Shown: piece after piece, positions 1-11,824 of the stretch
Layout: each line of letters opens with the position of its first letter
Numbering within the stretch: the stretch's first letter is position 1
Assembly (NCBI GenBank): GCA_949130485.1
Contig: OX422183.1
Coordinates: forward strand, 5,422,636 to 5,486,635
Direction of reading: 5' to 3'
Source: Agelas oroides
Lineage: Eukaryota; Porifera; Demospongiae; Agelasida; Agelasidae
Length of the DNA: 64,000 nucleotides
Made by a program: the position numbers and the translations under genes
Notes under the pieces: model-generated
The model's input: the letters and a program-made list of their open reading frames with translations, nothing else
Database searches by the model: none
Told to the model about the DNA's origin: nothing

Positions 1-80
1 ACACATGCACACACACACATGCACACACACACACATGCACAACACACATGCACATACACACACATGCACACACACACGAG
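1..80. repeat. CA-rich microsatellite
   Basis: Imperfect ACACATGCAC / (CA)n repeat at the left edge of the window. The open frames it creates (His-Thr repeats) are not coding. Confidence 0.9.
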
Positions 81-780
81 CACCTATGTTGAGACTTTTT
101 TTCCTAAGATCATATGATACACAAAACTGCCTCGTTGCCAGGCCCCTGTTCAGCTTTCCATCACTTTCAGTACATACTGCAAGAAATAAAATGCAGTCTG
201 AGAGCAGGGCTACACCAACTCTTCATAAAATTAAAGGGAGCATAATCGACAGAACTATTCGGGTGTTTTATTGCTAAGCCGCACAAATTAAGAATTCTGA
301 TCTGGAACTGTCAGATGTAGCCTGCATACTCTCCATACAAAGCAGCTGCAGAAATAATGAACACCAAACATTATCCTAACAGGGCCGTCTACAATCACTG
401 GACTGGACTAGTGGACTGGACTGGTGGACTGGACTGGTGGACTGACATTAAAAATCATTTTTATGCTTTCTAATCAGACTCACTCGCCTGTAGGGTTGCA
501 TGATGCATAATAATACCCCCAAAACAGCTTTCTTCTTGGACAGACTGACTTTATGCCAAAGTAGTAAATTTTTGATGGCGATAACCACTGCATAACCTGG
601 GCTTCATTTCCAAAAATTGTCAGGGTAGGGGAGGAGCAAAAGTAAACTACGGTTAGTTCAAGATTTGAGGAAGCAACATGCTGTTGGTCCTCACAGGACA
701 ACTGACATTTGGTAGTCTAGATGATGCTTGTGCAAAGGAACCAGTATTGCACTGAGCATGCGATCAGATTGCTCATTGTA

Positions 781-1476
781 AAGACTTAAAAAACATTAAA
801 AATGTAAAAAGATGTAGGGATGGCATGCCAAAAAGTATGCAAACAAGGTAGAGATGATGCATGAAAGCAAAGGTCTACATATTGGCAAAGCCCCATCCCT
901 ACATCTTTTTCACACTGCAGTTAGACAGTGCATGGGTAGTCTTTACTAGTAGTTCATGGCTGTAGCCTCATTCTCAGGCCATGCACTTTCTAGCTCCTCC
1001 CACATGGCCTGGGAACGAGGCTAATATTGTAGGTGGCTACCAAGGTTTAGCCTCGTTCCCAGGCCGTTCCCGGCTCCAGTTTTGATCGCTTGCAGTATAA
1101 AAACGGAGGGGAAGGCCTGGGAACGAGGCTAACCAAGGTTAGTAGTTTTATTGCCAACATACTACTTGTAGTGACAGTGGTACCCTTGTTATATGCCTCT
1201 GGTATAACCTAGACAGTGAGCTCGAGTGGGCTGCAGACTGGTCATAGTAATCAGTGTGTAAAACTCAAGCACTCATGCACAGCGTTAATAACTGCATGGA
1301 TGGGTGCAGATTCAGCTCTTGAGCACGCTGTCTTAACTGCAGTGTGAAAAAGATGTAGGGATGGGGCTTTGCCAATATGTAGACCTTTCATTTCATGCAT
1401 CATCTCTACCTTGTTTGCATACTTTTTGGCATGCCATCCCTACATCTTTTTACATTTTTAATGTTTTTTAAGTCTT
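781..1476. repeat. Fold-back repeat with ~145-bp inverted arms
   Basis: Left arm 781 to about 925 and right arm about 1328-1476 are inverted copies. Each arm is itself bounded by GATGTAGGGATGG and its inverse, so each arm looks like a small MITE. The same arms recur at 18705-18815 and 20068-20193, and sequence beyond the right arm (1477-1560) is shared with 20194-20250, so the repeat family is wider than the arms. Confidence 0.8.
1048..1131. mobile_element. 84-bp MITE, TAGCCTCGTTCCCAGG family
   Basis: Ends are TAGCCTCGTTCCCAGGCC and its inverse. The flanking 9-bp direct repeat ACCAAGGTT (1039-1047, 1132-1140) is exact. It lies inside element A, so it is a nested later insertion. Confidence 0.85.
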
Positions 1477-1747
1477 GTTTCTGTACTTTTTTTTAATGTT
1501 AATCTCAGTTACAGTTAGACCTAAGCCTAAGAAGAATATTTCACCAGCTGCAGCACAGAAAACTATCATACTGACAACAGTCTTAGTCTGAACAGACCAT
1601 CCTAGCTTTACAGTTCACTGAAGCTGTGAGTAGGCTAGTTTTAGTATTTAGCTACAAGTAGGAAGCTGAATGCAGCGCCTTACCTACGAGGTGTTCATAA
1701 GCCTTGCCCAATGCCGCGGGGGAAAAAAACCGTGCCAACCATGCCCG

Positions 1748-1859
1748 TAGCCTCGTTCCCAGGCCGTTCCCGGCTCCAGTTTTGATCGCTTGCAGTATCT
1801 CCGTTTTTATACTGCAAGCGATCAAAACTGGAGCCGGGAACGGCCTGGGAACGAGGCTA
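1748..1859. mobile_element. 112-bp perfect-hairpin MITE, TAGCCTCGTTCCCAGG family
   Basis: The whole element is one near-perfect palindrome, with arms of about 50 nt around TATCTCCG. It has an exact 9-bp TSD CCATGCCCG (1739-1747, 1860-1868). It is nested in element A and shares arm sequence with the copy at 1048-1131. Confidence 0.88.
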
Positions 1860-2003
1860 CCATGCCCGCCCGCTCGCTTGTGTACTCACGCTTCCAGACC
1901 AATGACTGTGGTCTTCGGTCTGGGAACGAGACTTCGTGTGCGCATGCGTACAAATTAGAAAATGGCGTCCTTCGCAACGGACAGCAGCCTCAGAGTGTCG
2001 TGA

Positions 2004-2102
2004 ATGGCTTTTGTTGACCAGGGTGAATTTGAAGCTATGAAGACGCTGAGTGGTTGGGAAGCTGAGCGCTGTGATGAGCATCCGTTTCGTGCTAAAATCA
2101 AG
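2004..2102 (+). other. Possible captured first coding exon inside element A
   Basis: A 33-codon open stretch runs from ATG (MAFVDQGEFEAMKTLSG...) to AAG, directly followed by a strong splice donor GTGAGTAC. An in-frame ATG 42 nt upstream (1962) is separated from it by a TGA. No acceptor exon is recognised downstream inside the element. A coding-like exon with a donor inside a transposase-less MULE-like element would fit Pack-MULE-style host-gene capture. I do not recognise the protein. Confidence 0.3.
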
Positions 2103-2768
2103 GTGAGTACTTGAGCCGTTTTCGAGTTATCATAATTTACAAAGTGGTCGGAACAAAGAAAGAAGAATAAGAAAAATAGCACTTTTGCTACCGCACACTT
2201 TTGCGTTTAGCTGTCTTCCGCGTAGCTTTTGGCCACTAGTATGAGTTTTGCTGATCACAAAGGCACTCAAAGAGGAAGCCTGGGCGCTTAAATAAGCTTT
2301 TAGCGTGTTTGTGGTGAAGTTATACGGCTTTTGCTGAAGTATTGCATATATTGCGCGTCGGCGCCATCCCTACACAGAGTCTACCGACTCTCTGATATAT
2401 ACACTTAAGTGTTACAATGTACAGTATGGTGTAATGACAACTAAAACATTTACCAAACTACCAAACCTCATCTGAAGTCCTAGGAACTGAAGTTGGGTTG
2501 AAATTTCTACACTACATCATAGAGGAGAAAGCCATTAAACACTGGGTACAAAGACCATCACGAATACTGTAGGCCTAGTGTGAGTTATTTGCTCTGGGAC
2601 CATGTATGCAGGCTAGAAACAAAGCTGCAGGGCTTCCACACAACTCCACAGGTGAGTGGAAAGGATAAAAATGATTTTTAGTGTCAGTCCACCAGTACAG
2701 TCCACCAGTCCAGTCCACCAGTCCAGTCCACTAGTCCAGTCCAGTGATTGCAGACGGCCTCCTAACAG

Positions 2769-4106
2769 GGTGATCCTCATTACCAGCCCTTCTCCCACAC
2801 ATTAACCATACAGAATAAAAACAAAGGGAGTGGAAACAAATTCTAAGGCCTTCATAATTGGATAGATCTGGATCACAGAACTATTTTACATCACATTTGG
2901 CATACTAAGCTATAGTTACATCAGAGGCACTGGATGTGTGGGCTTGCATACAGTGAAAACAACCTAAACTTCAGACTTGTAGGTGTTCTACAAAAACTTG
3001 ACACTGTCAGAGAAGGTATTTTGTTAGAACTGGTTTTGAACAATAATTATGCCACTTAGACCAACTATAGAGGCGAAAATTTATTCTCGGACTATACATT
3101 CTCGGATCCCAGACTTCAAAGATCTAAGCGCGGTAACAACAGTGACAGATCATCAGAGCAACAAGATATGCAGGCGCTGGGATAGTTTTCGATACCCGAG
3201 ACTATTGTAGTACGCGGGGATAGACAATCACGTCTGAAAATACATTGTAAAACAACGAAAAACTTTTTTCCGCCTCCTCCAGAAAGGAAAGACAATAGTT
3301 CTTGCCCTTCCATTGGCTTCGCATACGAGCCCATACCATGCTGCAGCAGTTACAATATTTGGCTAGCGACAATATAATACATGGTTATCAGACTTGTCCA
3401 CTAGTAGAATTTTTTTTTCCAAGAATAGGTGCTAGAATGGATGTAATGTTTCGTTTGCTGAATCCAGAGTAGAAGACTGTTCGGAGCTGAATTTCAGGTA
3501 TGTTGATTATTAACCATTAGCGCACCTATCCTACAGTTCTTATGTCTGCTGGATATCTGTGCGCGCAACAAGAGCGAAACATTTCTTAAGTGTCCGAGTA
3601 TCGATTAACGCCTCTACACCTAAAAGATTTCAGATCAACTGTGGCATTGACCTTGCTGCATCAAAAGTGCTGTATGAGGCCTTGTACTCATAATTATGAA
3701 AACTATGCGACATTCAAGGTGGTCTGCAATTCACATCACAAATTACTTCAACAACAAGCAACAAAGTTGGAGGTGGAGGCACGGACGTGAGGCTTTTAAA
3801 TGCTTAATAACCCTCAAGTGTCCAATGCAGATCCCACTTCTGTTGGTTGAGACAGTTTCCAAGGGTTTATGGACTTTCTTCCAAGACTAGAACAGCCTCC
3901 CAAGGTGAAATAAAATGTATATGCCAGAGTCAGCTCCAGAGTCCCCTTTCTCTAACTAAAATATAAACAACCGAATCTAGCTTTTCTAAGTGGTAGACTG
4001 ACCTCGTCCAGTGCCTTGGCAAGTTATGCTCTATCTCGTAGCTCTTCGGTACAAAGGTCATTCTTCTGTGATGATGTAATTGAAATTACGTCATGGGCAC
4101 CAGATG
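2769..4106. other. No gene recognised
   Basis: Mostly AT-rich unique sequence. Short open frames at 3116-3334 (minus) and 3590-3790 (plus) have no recognisable motif, splice context or repeat structure. I see nothing supportable here. Confidence 0.4.
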
Positions 4107-4420
4107 TTATGAATGAATGAATGAATTTTATTTTTACGTCTTGTCCCTAGGACAGCAAGCCAGCTAGGCTCATAAGACGGCAGCACAGATAGTGTTGTAC
4201 AAAAAAGAAACTTATCATAGTACATTTATGGTTAGTAATATTAATGCAGCTAAGTTGTATATATGTATATAAAAAAGAAAAAATGGACCCAAGAAAGTTG
4301 AGGGAGTAGCTAATTATACTGTCAAGGCAGGGAGAGCATGGATGAAAGAATAGAATGTATTTAATGGCTGAAATAGCCCCCCATTGGGTACTCTTCTCTG
4401 AACACCAAAGACAGACTACA

Positions 4421-6240
4421 CCGACAAGCCTTCCCCTGGGACCCTTCTCAGGGTACACCAGGGGACAGACTACACAGAAACAGGCAAGCCTTCCCCTGGG
4501 ACCCTTCCGAGGGTACACCAGGGGACAGACTACACAGAAACAGACAAGCCTTCCCCTGGGACCCTTCTCAGGGTACACCAGGGGGCAGACTACACAGAAA
4601 CAGGCAAGCCTTCCCCTGGGACCCTTCTCAGGGTACACCAGGGGACAGACTACACAGAAACAGACAAGCCTTCCCCTGGGACCCTTCCCAGGGTTCACCA
4701 GGGGGCAGACTACACAGAAACAGGCAAGCCTTCCCCTGGGACCCTTCCCAGGGTTCACCAGGGGGCAGACTACACAGAAACAGGCAAGCCTTCCCCTGGG
4801 ACCCTTCCCAGGGTTCACCAGGGGGCAGACTACACAGAAACAGGCAAGCCTTCCCCTGGGACCCTTCCCAGGGTTCACCAGGGGACAGACTACACAGAAA
4901 CAGACAAGCCTTCCCCTGGGACCCTTCTCAGGGTACACCAGGGGACAGACTACACAGAAACAGACAGGCCTTCCCCTGGGACCCTTCCCAGGGTTCACCA
5001 GGGGACAGACTACACAGAAACAGACAGGCCTTCCCCTGGGACCCTTCCCAGGGTACACCAGGGGACAGACTACACAGAAACAGACAGGCCTTCCCCTGGG
5101 ACCCTTCCCAGGGTTCACCAGGGGACAGACTACGCAGAAACAGACAAGCCTTCCCCTGGGACACTTCTCAGGGTACACCAGGGGACAGACTACACAGAAA
5201 CAGACAAGCCTTCCCCTGGGACCCTTCCCAGGGTTCACCAGGGGACAGACTACACAGAAACAGACAAGCCTTCCCCTGGGACCCTTCCCAGGGTACACCA
5301 GGGGACAGACTACACAGAAACAGACAAGCCTTCCCCTGGGACCCTTCCCAGGGTTCACCAGGGGACAGACTACACAGAAACAGGCAAGCCTTCCCCTGGG
5401 ACCCTTCCCAGGGTTCACCAGGGGACAGACTACACAGAAACAGACAAGCCTTCCCCTGGGACCCTTCTCAGGGTACACCAGGGGACAGACTACACAGAAA
5501 CAGACAGGCCTTCCCCTGGGACCCTTCCCAGGGTTCACCAGGGGACAGACTACACAGAAACAGACAGGCCTTCCCCTGGGACCCTTCCCAGGGTACACCA
5601 GGGGACAGACTACACAGAAACAGACAGGCCTTCCCCTGGGACCCTTCCCAGGGTTCACCAGGGGACAGACTACACAGAAACAGACAAGCCTTCCCCTGGG
5701 ACACTTCTCAGGGTACACCAGGGGACAGACTACACAGAAACAGACAAGCCTTCCCCTGGGACCCTTCCCAGGGTTCACCAGGGGACAGACTACACAGAAA
5801 CAGACAAGCCTTCCCCTGGGACCCTTCCCAGGGTACACCAGGGGACAGACTACACAGAAACAGACAAGCCTTCCCCTGGGACCCTTCCCAGGGTTCACCA
5901 GGGGACAGACTACACAGAAACAGGCAAGCCTTCCCCTGGGACCCTTCCCAGGGTTCACCAGGGGACAGACTACATAGAAACAGACAAGCCTTCCCCTGGG
6001 ACCCTTCTCAGGGTACACCAGGGGACAGACTACACAGAAACAGGCAAGCCTTCCCCTGGGACCCTTCTCAGGGTACACCCGGGGACAGACTACACAGAAA
6101 CAGACAAGCCTTCCCCTGGGACCCTTCCCCGGGTTCACCAGGGGACAGACTACACCAGGGGACAGAGTACACAAAACTGACAAGCCTTCCCCTGGGACCC
6201 TTCTCAGGGTACACCAGGGGACAAACTACACAGAATTTAG
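4421..6240. repeat. 60-bp minisatellite, ~30 copies, with a 540-bp higher-order repeat
   Basis: Unit (about 60 bp) contains CTTCCCCTGGGACCCTTC, then CAGGGT(A/T)CACCAGGGG, then ACAGACTACACAGAAACAG. Each unit holds nested inverted repeats: TCCCCTGG/CCAGGGGA outside and ACCCT/AGGGT inside, so each can form a hairpin. Lines starting 4921-5460 and 5461-6000 are almost identical 9-unit blocks, including the rare variant starting ACACTTCTC at 5161 and 5701. That indicates a recent 540-bp duplication. The unit length is a multiple of three, so both strands stay open; the resulting 540-678-residue frames are artefacts. Confidence 0.95.
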
Positions 6241-6330
6241 AGTACCAGAGGCCAGACTAAACAGAGACAGACAAGTTTTCCCAAGGTAACTTATTAGAGG
6301 GAGAGACTAGTAAAAATAAAAACAGATTGG

Positions 6331-8104
6331 TCACGGAGAGAAGATGATATTCTTCCGAGACTGGGCCATCACATGTAGAGCCTTTCCCAATTCCAGGTCT
6401 CTTCCACAGTTCATAAGTATTTTTAATGTCTTTTCAGCAGGAGGTAATGAGTAGAATGTTGATCCTAGCACTCCTTCCATGGTTTTAAATAGTGCAATTC
6501 TTTCCTGGGTAAGCTGCGGGCAGAAAATTAAGAAGTGTGTTTCGTCTTCAATCCCCTCATTGCACAGCTGGCATATCCTTTGAGCAAGGGGCGTCTTAGG
6601 ATGTCTATATCTGCCAATTTCCATCTCTAAGGGTAGGCATCCACATCTTAACTGAGCAATGGTTCTTCTCCTTCGCCAGGAAGTTGGTCGGGTAACATAT
6701 TCTTCTGGGGCTGGTTCCAGCTTGTAAGACCTGTATAGGACTAATCTTCCACCACTTTCAGAATTAGGAGCAATTGAGTTGAGATTATCTAGCCACTTAG
6801 TATATTCCACTTGCAAAATTCTATTCCACGCTTCCTTTTGAAAGGAGTTCCTATCCATCTTAGAGAAATTTGAGAGGTTAATGTCTGGGAACAATTTTAT
6901 GGTTTTATCTGCCCAGTTGCCAAGGCCTTTTTGGGAACTCCATCTATGAATTATATTGGGTAGTCTGTGTGTAGGGAGAGAGCAAATCCTATGCCAGAAC
7001 TTGATAATAGAGAACTTTATTTCAGCTTGGAGAGGGACCCATCCCATCTCACCAAACAAGCCTGTGTTGGGACATGAGGTGCCAACTCCAAGGAAAAACC
7101 TCATCGCAGCAGTTTGAATGGATTTAACTTTAGGAAATTCTCTATGACCCCAGATGCATGAGTATACAAGTATCCTGCTCAAAACCAGCTGATTAAAAAG
7201 CATAGTGTACGTGTCATAGTGAAATCCCCCTGCACATTTAGTTCTATGATTAAGTGATGCTAGGGCCCGATTGGCCGCTATGGTAATTTTACTAACTGTT
7301 TGTGATAGATCCAAGTGTTCATTTATATGGTATCCCAGATAACGGTACTCACTTGTGTAGTCAATTGTTTGATTACCTGCTTTAAAATGAAATGAGGATC
7401 TTGGCTTTCTACAGTGTCTCTTACGGAAGTGCATTATGTTAGACTTAGAGCTATTAATCTTAATACCCCAGGTAGTGCACCAGTTGTGTATCAAATCAAT
7501 CAAAGTCTGTAAATTCTCTGCATTTGGAGCTAAAACGACTATATCATCTGCATACAATAAAGCAGCTACATTTCTGTCATTAACCTGTATACCAAAAGCA
7601 CTTGAATTCAATTCTTTAGCTAAATCATCAATGTACAAGGCAAACAATGTTGGGGAGAGAATGCAGCCTTGTTTAACTCCTGTGTTTACATCAAACCAGT
7701 CTGAATATAGGTCATTAACTTTCACAGTACAACTCACATTTTCATACATAGATTTTAGGGCCATCAAAAAGTTACCATTTATGCCATATTTTGAGTGAAG
7801 TTTCTTCCATAAGGAATGTCGATTAATGCTGTCAAAAGCTTTGCGAAAATCAATAAAGCATGCAAACGTATCCTGATTTCCTATCATACGGTTCTCAACA
7901 ATGGAAGATAACGTAAAAATGTGGTCAAGGCAGCATCTGCCAGGCCGGAAGCCATTTTGTTCCTCACTGAGGATAGAATTGAGCTCAATCCAATCACTGA
8001 AGCGGGAATTTAGAATGCGGCAATATGTTTTCATAATTACTGATTGCAGAGATATGCCTCTAAAGTCATTTGGGTTCTTTGACTCCCTACTGGTTTTAGG
8101 AATT
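6331..8104 (-). pseudogene. Reverse transcriptase of non-LTR retrotransposon, N-terminally truncated
   Basis: The frame reads from 8104 (no start codon) to the stop at 6331. The first in-frame Met is at 8034, giving 567 residues from there. Visible RT features are GFRPGRCCLDHI, CFIDFRKAFDSINR, GVKQGCILSPTLFALYIDDL, the catalytic box LLYADDIVVLAP and a RYLGYHI motif. The C-terminus carries a Cys-His cluster CQLCNEGIEDETHFLIFC, common in Jockey/CR1/L2-like LINEs. No RNase H or endonuclease is seen. The intact 1.7-kb frame suggests a fairly recent insertion, but the protein is truncated and not mobile by itself. The clade is not certain. Confidence 0.9.
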
Positions 8105-9328
8105 GGTTATGAACTTAGTGCGCGCCCCAATTTACTACAATCTGATTGGTGCGACAACATGCCAATACGCTTGTATGATTACGCTCCAGTTTTACCAGTG
8201 AACGTGTCCAGACCCTATTTTTCGACAAGGCCGCAGGGGGTGCGTGCGAAAAATTTGGTGTCTGGGGACGAGACTAGGAAAGTTGGTGCATGTAGCTTGA
8301 GCTTGGGGATGAAAGGGTTAAACACTGGAGTCATAACTACAAGGAAGTGAGTTTGAGTCCTATCCATGGTAAGTGATATTTATGAGAGTCTAGTCTCGTA
8401 TGGAACGCGGATTGCGACAAAAATCCGAAAATCGATTATCGTATTCAGACAATCGGTCGTCGTGTTTCAAAAATCGATTGTCGTGTTTCAAAAATTGATT
8501 GTCGTGTTTCAAAAATCGATTATCGACTTTAGACTGATTATCATGTTACTGTTGTGTTTCGAATTTCCAAAATCGAGTATCGTGTCCTTAGAATCGATTG
8601 TGGTTGGTAGGATCGATAATCGATTTAGCTACATGAAAATCGATAATCGACGCTTGGCGCTGTCGATGTGTGTGGGTGTGTCATTTCCATTACGTCTTGT
8701 CTCATTCCCAAGCTATAGAGAAGCGATTTCTGATATATAGTAGTAGCCTCTCATACCCAGGCCCTCCTTGCAGAGTCTGGGTAAACTACTAGTACTACTA
8801 TAGTATACATGTACTTGACACTCTTAGAACAAATGATAAGTGCACATGCACAGACACGTACAGCACCAAGTTGTGTACTGAAAGTCGATCATCAGGAGAT
8901 ACAAAAATAACTGCCATCTGGGAATATACCTAATATAGCATTGTCTGTGTATGTCAAGCCCCACCAAAACCATCGTTTGATTTCAGTGCAAGTTCCATGC
9001 GCTCTCTGAAAGATGTGTACTCTTTGAAACAGGTAGGCAACTGTAGCTGAAGAGCACAAGTGGACGCTGTAGGCAATATAGCAGTGGGATCATGGAGAAA
9101 CACTATAGAAGGACGTCTGTCAAAACCAAGGGGAGGTACACTGCTCGTACCAGTAAAGAACACCAGGATGTCTTCGAGTGTACACATGCATTCCCCTTCT
9201 GGAGTAACAAACAAGAAATATCAAAATTAATTTGGTAACTTGGATTCAGCAAAAAGCAATGAGCTACGAGACAGCGATGCTTAGTCAAACCTTTTCACCA
9301 GTTAGAGAACAATTTTAATCCAACGTTT

Positions 9329-9378
9329 CAATTACACTTTGGTAATCTTCCCTGATGAAGATTACCAAAGTGTAATTG
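9329..9378. repeat. Perfect hairpin, 22-bp arms
   Basis: CAATTACACTTTGGTAATCT and its inverse surround a CCTGAT loop. It lies in an intron of the HECT-like gene and is a probable tiny palindromic MITE. Confidence 0.8.
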
Positions 9379-10489
9379 TCTCATTGTATACCACGCCAGT
9401 ACAATGACGTTCTCAAAGCTAGCTACTGCTTTAAAAAACTGCATAGTTGTGTTATTCGGGTCTACTTAACTATATATGTGTCAATGGTGCATTCTGCACA
9501 CAAATGTGGATAGCTTCTCAATAATCAGCTCAAGGCTAAAAGACATCATCACATGTGGTTAGGTTGTGGTTTAACAAACCTGCACACTCATCCATGAAAT
9601 CAACAAAATGGATATAGGCTGCCTCCTCCAGAGTTCTCTCCCTCTTGTTTGCTTCTGGGTCTGCGAACTTCACTGTAACTAGTGCTTTTATGGCAGCTGT
9701 ACATTGAGATCACAAAAGCACTTTTGTAAAATGGTGAATATCTGACATCATCCTTGATGGAGACATCTAATACATCTGTTATGTACAATGTTACGTAGAC
9801 AAAATTTTACCTGAGTACTGCAGCCGGAGGGTGCTCGTGAAGAGAAGGAACTACCAGAGGGTGCTTGTGAAGAGAAGGAACTACTGGAGGGTGCTCGTGA
9901 TAAGGAGAGGCTGCCAGTAGGAGCTTGAGAAGATGAAAAACTGCCAGAGGAAGCTTGTGAAGTGGAGGAGTTACCAGCGGGAGCGCATGAAGTAGAAGAA
10001 CCACTGGAGAAGGTCCTAGGTAATGAGGAGGAGCTACCATTGCTGGTGTCCCTTCTCCCTCCTTCTATCTCTCTCCTATACAAAGGGAAAAATCTCTATC
10101 AGATGAATAACCAAAAACATCCACCTGCTAGTGTTTGTGAGCTAAAAGTACCAGTTAAAACATTTCAAGTATCACCCAAATTTCGACAAATTGTTGCATG
10201 AAAAATTGAAACAAAATTCCTGAAACATATCCAGAGTCCCTACTATCACTCCTGCCACTTAGTAAAATTACATGACACAAAGGACACTGCATAGCTTTCA
10301 TAATATTTGAAACTCACTATACAGTTAGCTAAATTAACTTACAAAGCTTCTTGTACGTGCTCAGCAAGCTCACACACTGGCAGCTTTAAACCACAGGACA
10401 GGCAGGTTTCCTCAATCTTATAAAAAGCAAGAGAATCATGTTCACTTTTGTCTCAAATAGAATATTTGTATCATACGAAGGTAACACTC

Positions 10490-10491
<2 letters not shown>

Positions 10492-10575
<84 letters not shown>
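10492..10575. repeat. (CA)n microsatellite
   Basis: About 42 uninterrupted CA units downstream of exon 2 of the HECT-like gene. The Val-Cys tail it adds to the minus-strand frame is not coding. Confidence 0.95.
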
Positions 10576-10577
<2 letters not shown>

Positions 10578-11674
10578 CAACCACACCATGAGCACGTAAG
10601 TCAAACTTATTTCACTTGGAGCATCTAAAACAGGACTCAGATCCAAGTCTGATTGTACAGGGACAATGTATGTCCGAGCATTATTGACTAGTTGCTTCAA
10701 ATTTGCTGGAGAAGCATGAGCAAGCTTTGAAATTAGCTCCAATCCACATGAATTTGGAGCACACTTGTAGAGCTGGAAGCCACCACTATTAGCTAGCTTG
10801 GGAAAGGCACCATGGAGAATATCACGAAACTGAGTTGCACTCATATCAAGTTCAGTGAATTTCACTTCCTTTTCTCCAAGACCTGCCTCAAAAAGTTCAG
10901 ACTTCTCATGCTCAGCGGTAGGCACTTTGGTCTGGCCATAGCAAGCAAGGCACACAAAATGATGTTTCCAAACAGCACGACTCGATCCTTTTGATGGCTT
11001 CTTCACTCCACCAGAACCTCGTTTGCGAGTAAATGCAGCAGACATTTCTTGTCTTAGAGATAAAACTCCTTCACGTCTCTTTTTTTGCAATCATGCCAGC
11101 TCGTGCACGTCGCAAAGTTCCCAGTGCAGTGCTAACAATGCCTACAAAACAATCAACATGTACATGGACACTGTAGGTAAAGGTAGGCCTGGACATTGAG
11201 TCTGAAACAATAAGAGCTTGCTGGTTAGCAGTCATACATACATTACATATACTGCTTAATTATGTAAGTTGCACGTGACTACAAATAATTAAGCATCCAC
11301 GTTTAATAGCATATTAACACCGCAAAGAGAGCCTAATTAGTACCTCTTTCGGAATCTGCGCTGGTTCCTGCACGTGCGCTGGTCTCCATTGCCTGTGCGC
11401 TGGTTCCTGCACGTCCGCTGGTCCCTGCTTGTGCCCTGGTCCCTGCTTGTGCGCTGGTCCTTGCCTGTCCGCTAGTCCCTGCTTGTGCGCTAGTCCCTGC
11501 CTGTACATTGGTCCTCGCATGTGTACTGGCCAGAGAAGACAAGTATCGAATGGCACTTTGTGCCTTTTCAAAGTCGTCTTCTCGCAGTTCGAGCTCTTCT
11601 TCACTCATCGTCAGAACATGTGTTCGGTCGGGGCGCGCGCAGCAGCTAATACGTACCCACGTGAGCCATCCCGA

Positions 11675-11824
11675 GGTACCTTTTCAAAACTCCAATCCTA
11701 TTGGTCAATAATTATACGCATATGCGCCGTTGCCCTGACAACACCCTAAATTAACCCTAACCCAACACTAATAAACCCTAACCCAACCAATCAGATTAGA
11801 GCTTTGAAACGCACTCCGGTACTG
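11675..11824. mobile_element. ~150-bp MITE with internal CCCTAA (telomere-like) motifs
   Basis: Imperfect inverted ends (GGTACCTTTTCAAA / GCTTTGAAACGCACTCCGGTAC) with ATTGGTC / CCAATCAGATT inside. The centre carries AACCCTAACCC, AAACCCTAACCC and similar. A second copy is at 54094-54254. It sits just upstream of the HECT-like gene start, so in this copy it may form part of the promoter region (inference). Confidence 0.7.

Larger units (their letters stand above)
383..2759. mobile_element. 2.4-kb inverted-repeat DNA transposon (element A) with GGACTGGACT-repeat ends
   Basis: The left end begins GGCCGTCTACAATCACTGG and is followed by GGACTGGACT(A/G)GT repeats. The reverse complement of the same structure ends at 2759. 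The element is flanked by an exact 9-bp direct repeat TCCTAACAG (374-382 and 2760-2768), the expected target duplication. Terminal repeats are about 85-100 bp. No transposase is seen, so it is probably non-autonomous. A 9-bp TSD and GGC..-type ends fit a Mutator-like element. The interior holds a fold-back repeat (781-1476), two small elements (1048-1131, 1748-1859) and a possible captured exon (2004-2102). A smaller relative lies at 16358-17085. Confidence 0.85.
4107..8110 (-). mobile_element. 5'-truncated non-LTR retrotransposon (LINE) with 3' minisatellite
   Basis: On the minus strand the order is a partial reverse transcriptase frame (about 8104 to 6331), a 60-bp tandem array (6240 to 4421), about 300 bp of 3' UTR, then AATAAAATTCATTCATTCATTC at the very end (4107-4125). 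An ATTC-repeat tail and loss of the 5' part (endonuclease and N-terminal RT) are typical LINE insertion features. The RT frame begins abruptly with no start, at IPKTSRESKNPNDFRG. I did not find a clear target duplication. Confidence 0.85.
8954..11608 (-). pseudogene. Multi-exon gene ending in a HECT ubiquitin-ligase C-lobe (G2E3-like), inside element B
   Basis: Likely exons on the minus strand: 11608-11344 (ATG MSEEELELREDD..., then AGTSAQ-type tandem repeats); 11141 to about 10620 (TALGTLRRARAG..., HHFVCLACYG, AGLGEKEVKF, FPKLANSGGFQLYKC); 10416-10343 (CLSCGLKLPVCELAEH, a Cys-His cluster); 10075-9811 (Ser/Ala/Pro-rich repeats); 9672-9580 (VKFADPEANKRERTLEEAA); 9198-8954. The last exon matches the end of HECT domains: EDILVFFTGTSSVPPLGF, then LPTASTCALQLQLP with the catalytic Cys retained, then GFGGA. 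The canonical HECT N-lobe is not visible, so only the thioester-forming C-lobe remains. Seven T at 11080-11086 break the frame of exon 2, where six would keep it open. The exon 4/5 phase does not join cleanly, so the model is incomplete. Architecture resembles the G2/M-phase E3 ligase-like genes that are repetitive in some animals. Confidence 0.7.

Noticed and set aside
4147..6183. 678-residue minus-strand and 540-residue plus-strand open frames
   Set aside because: They are translations of the 60-bp minisatellite, whose unit is a multiple of three. No start context, domain or splice support.
4421..6240. CRISPR-like array
   Set aside because: Units are contiguous 60-bp repeats without unique spacers, in a eukaryotic LINE.
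10488..10575. C-terminal Val-Cys repeat of the HECT-like gene's exon 2
   Set aside because: Translation of the (CA)n microsatellite. A splice donor before it is more likely.
11740..11790. Chromosome-end telomere
   Set aside because: Only a few imperfect CCCTAA units within a MITE repeated elsewhere in the window.
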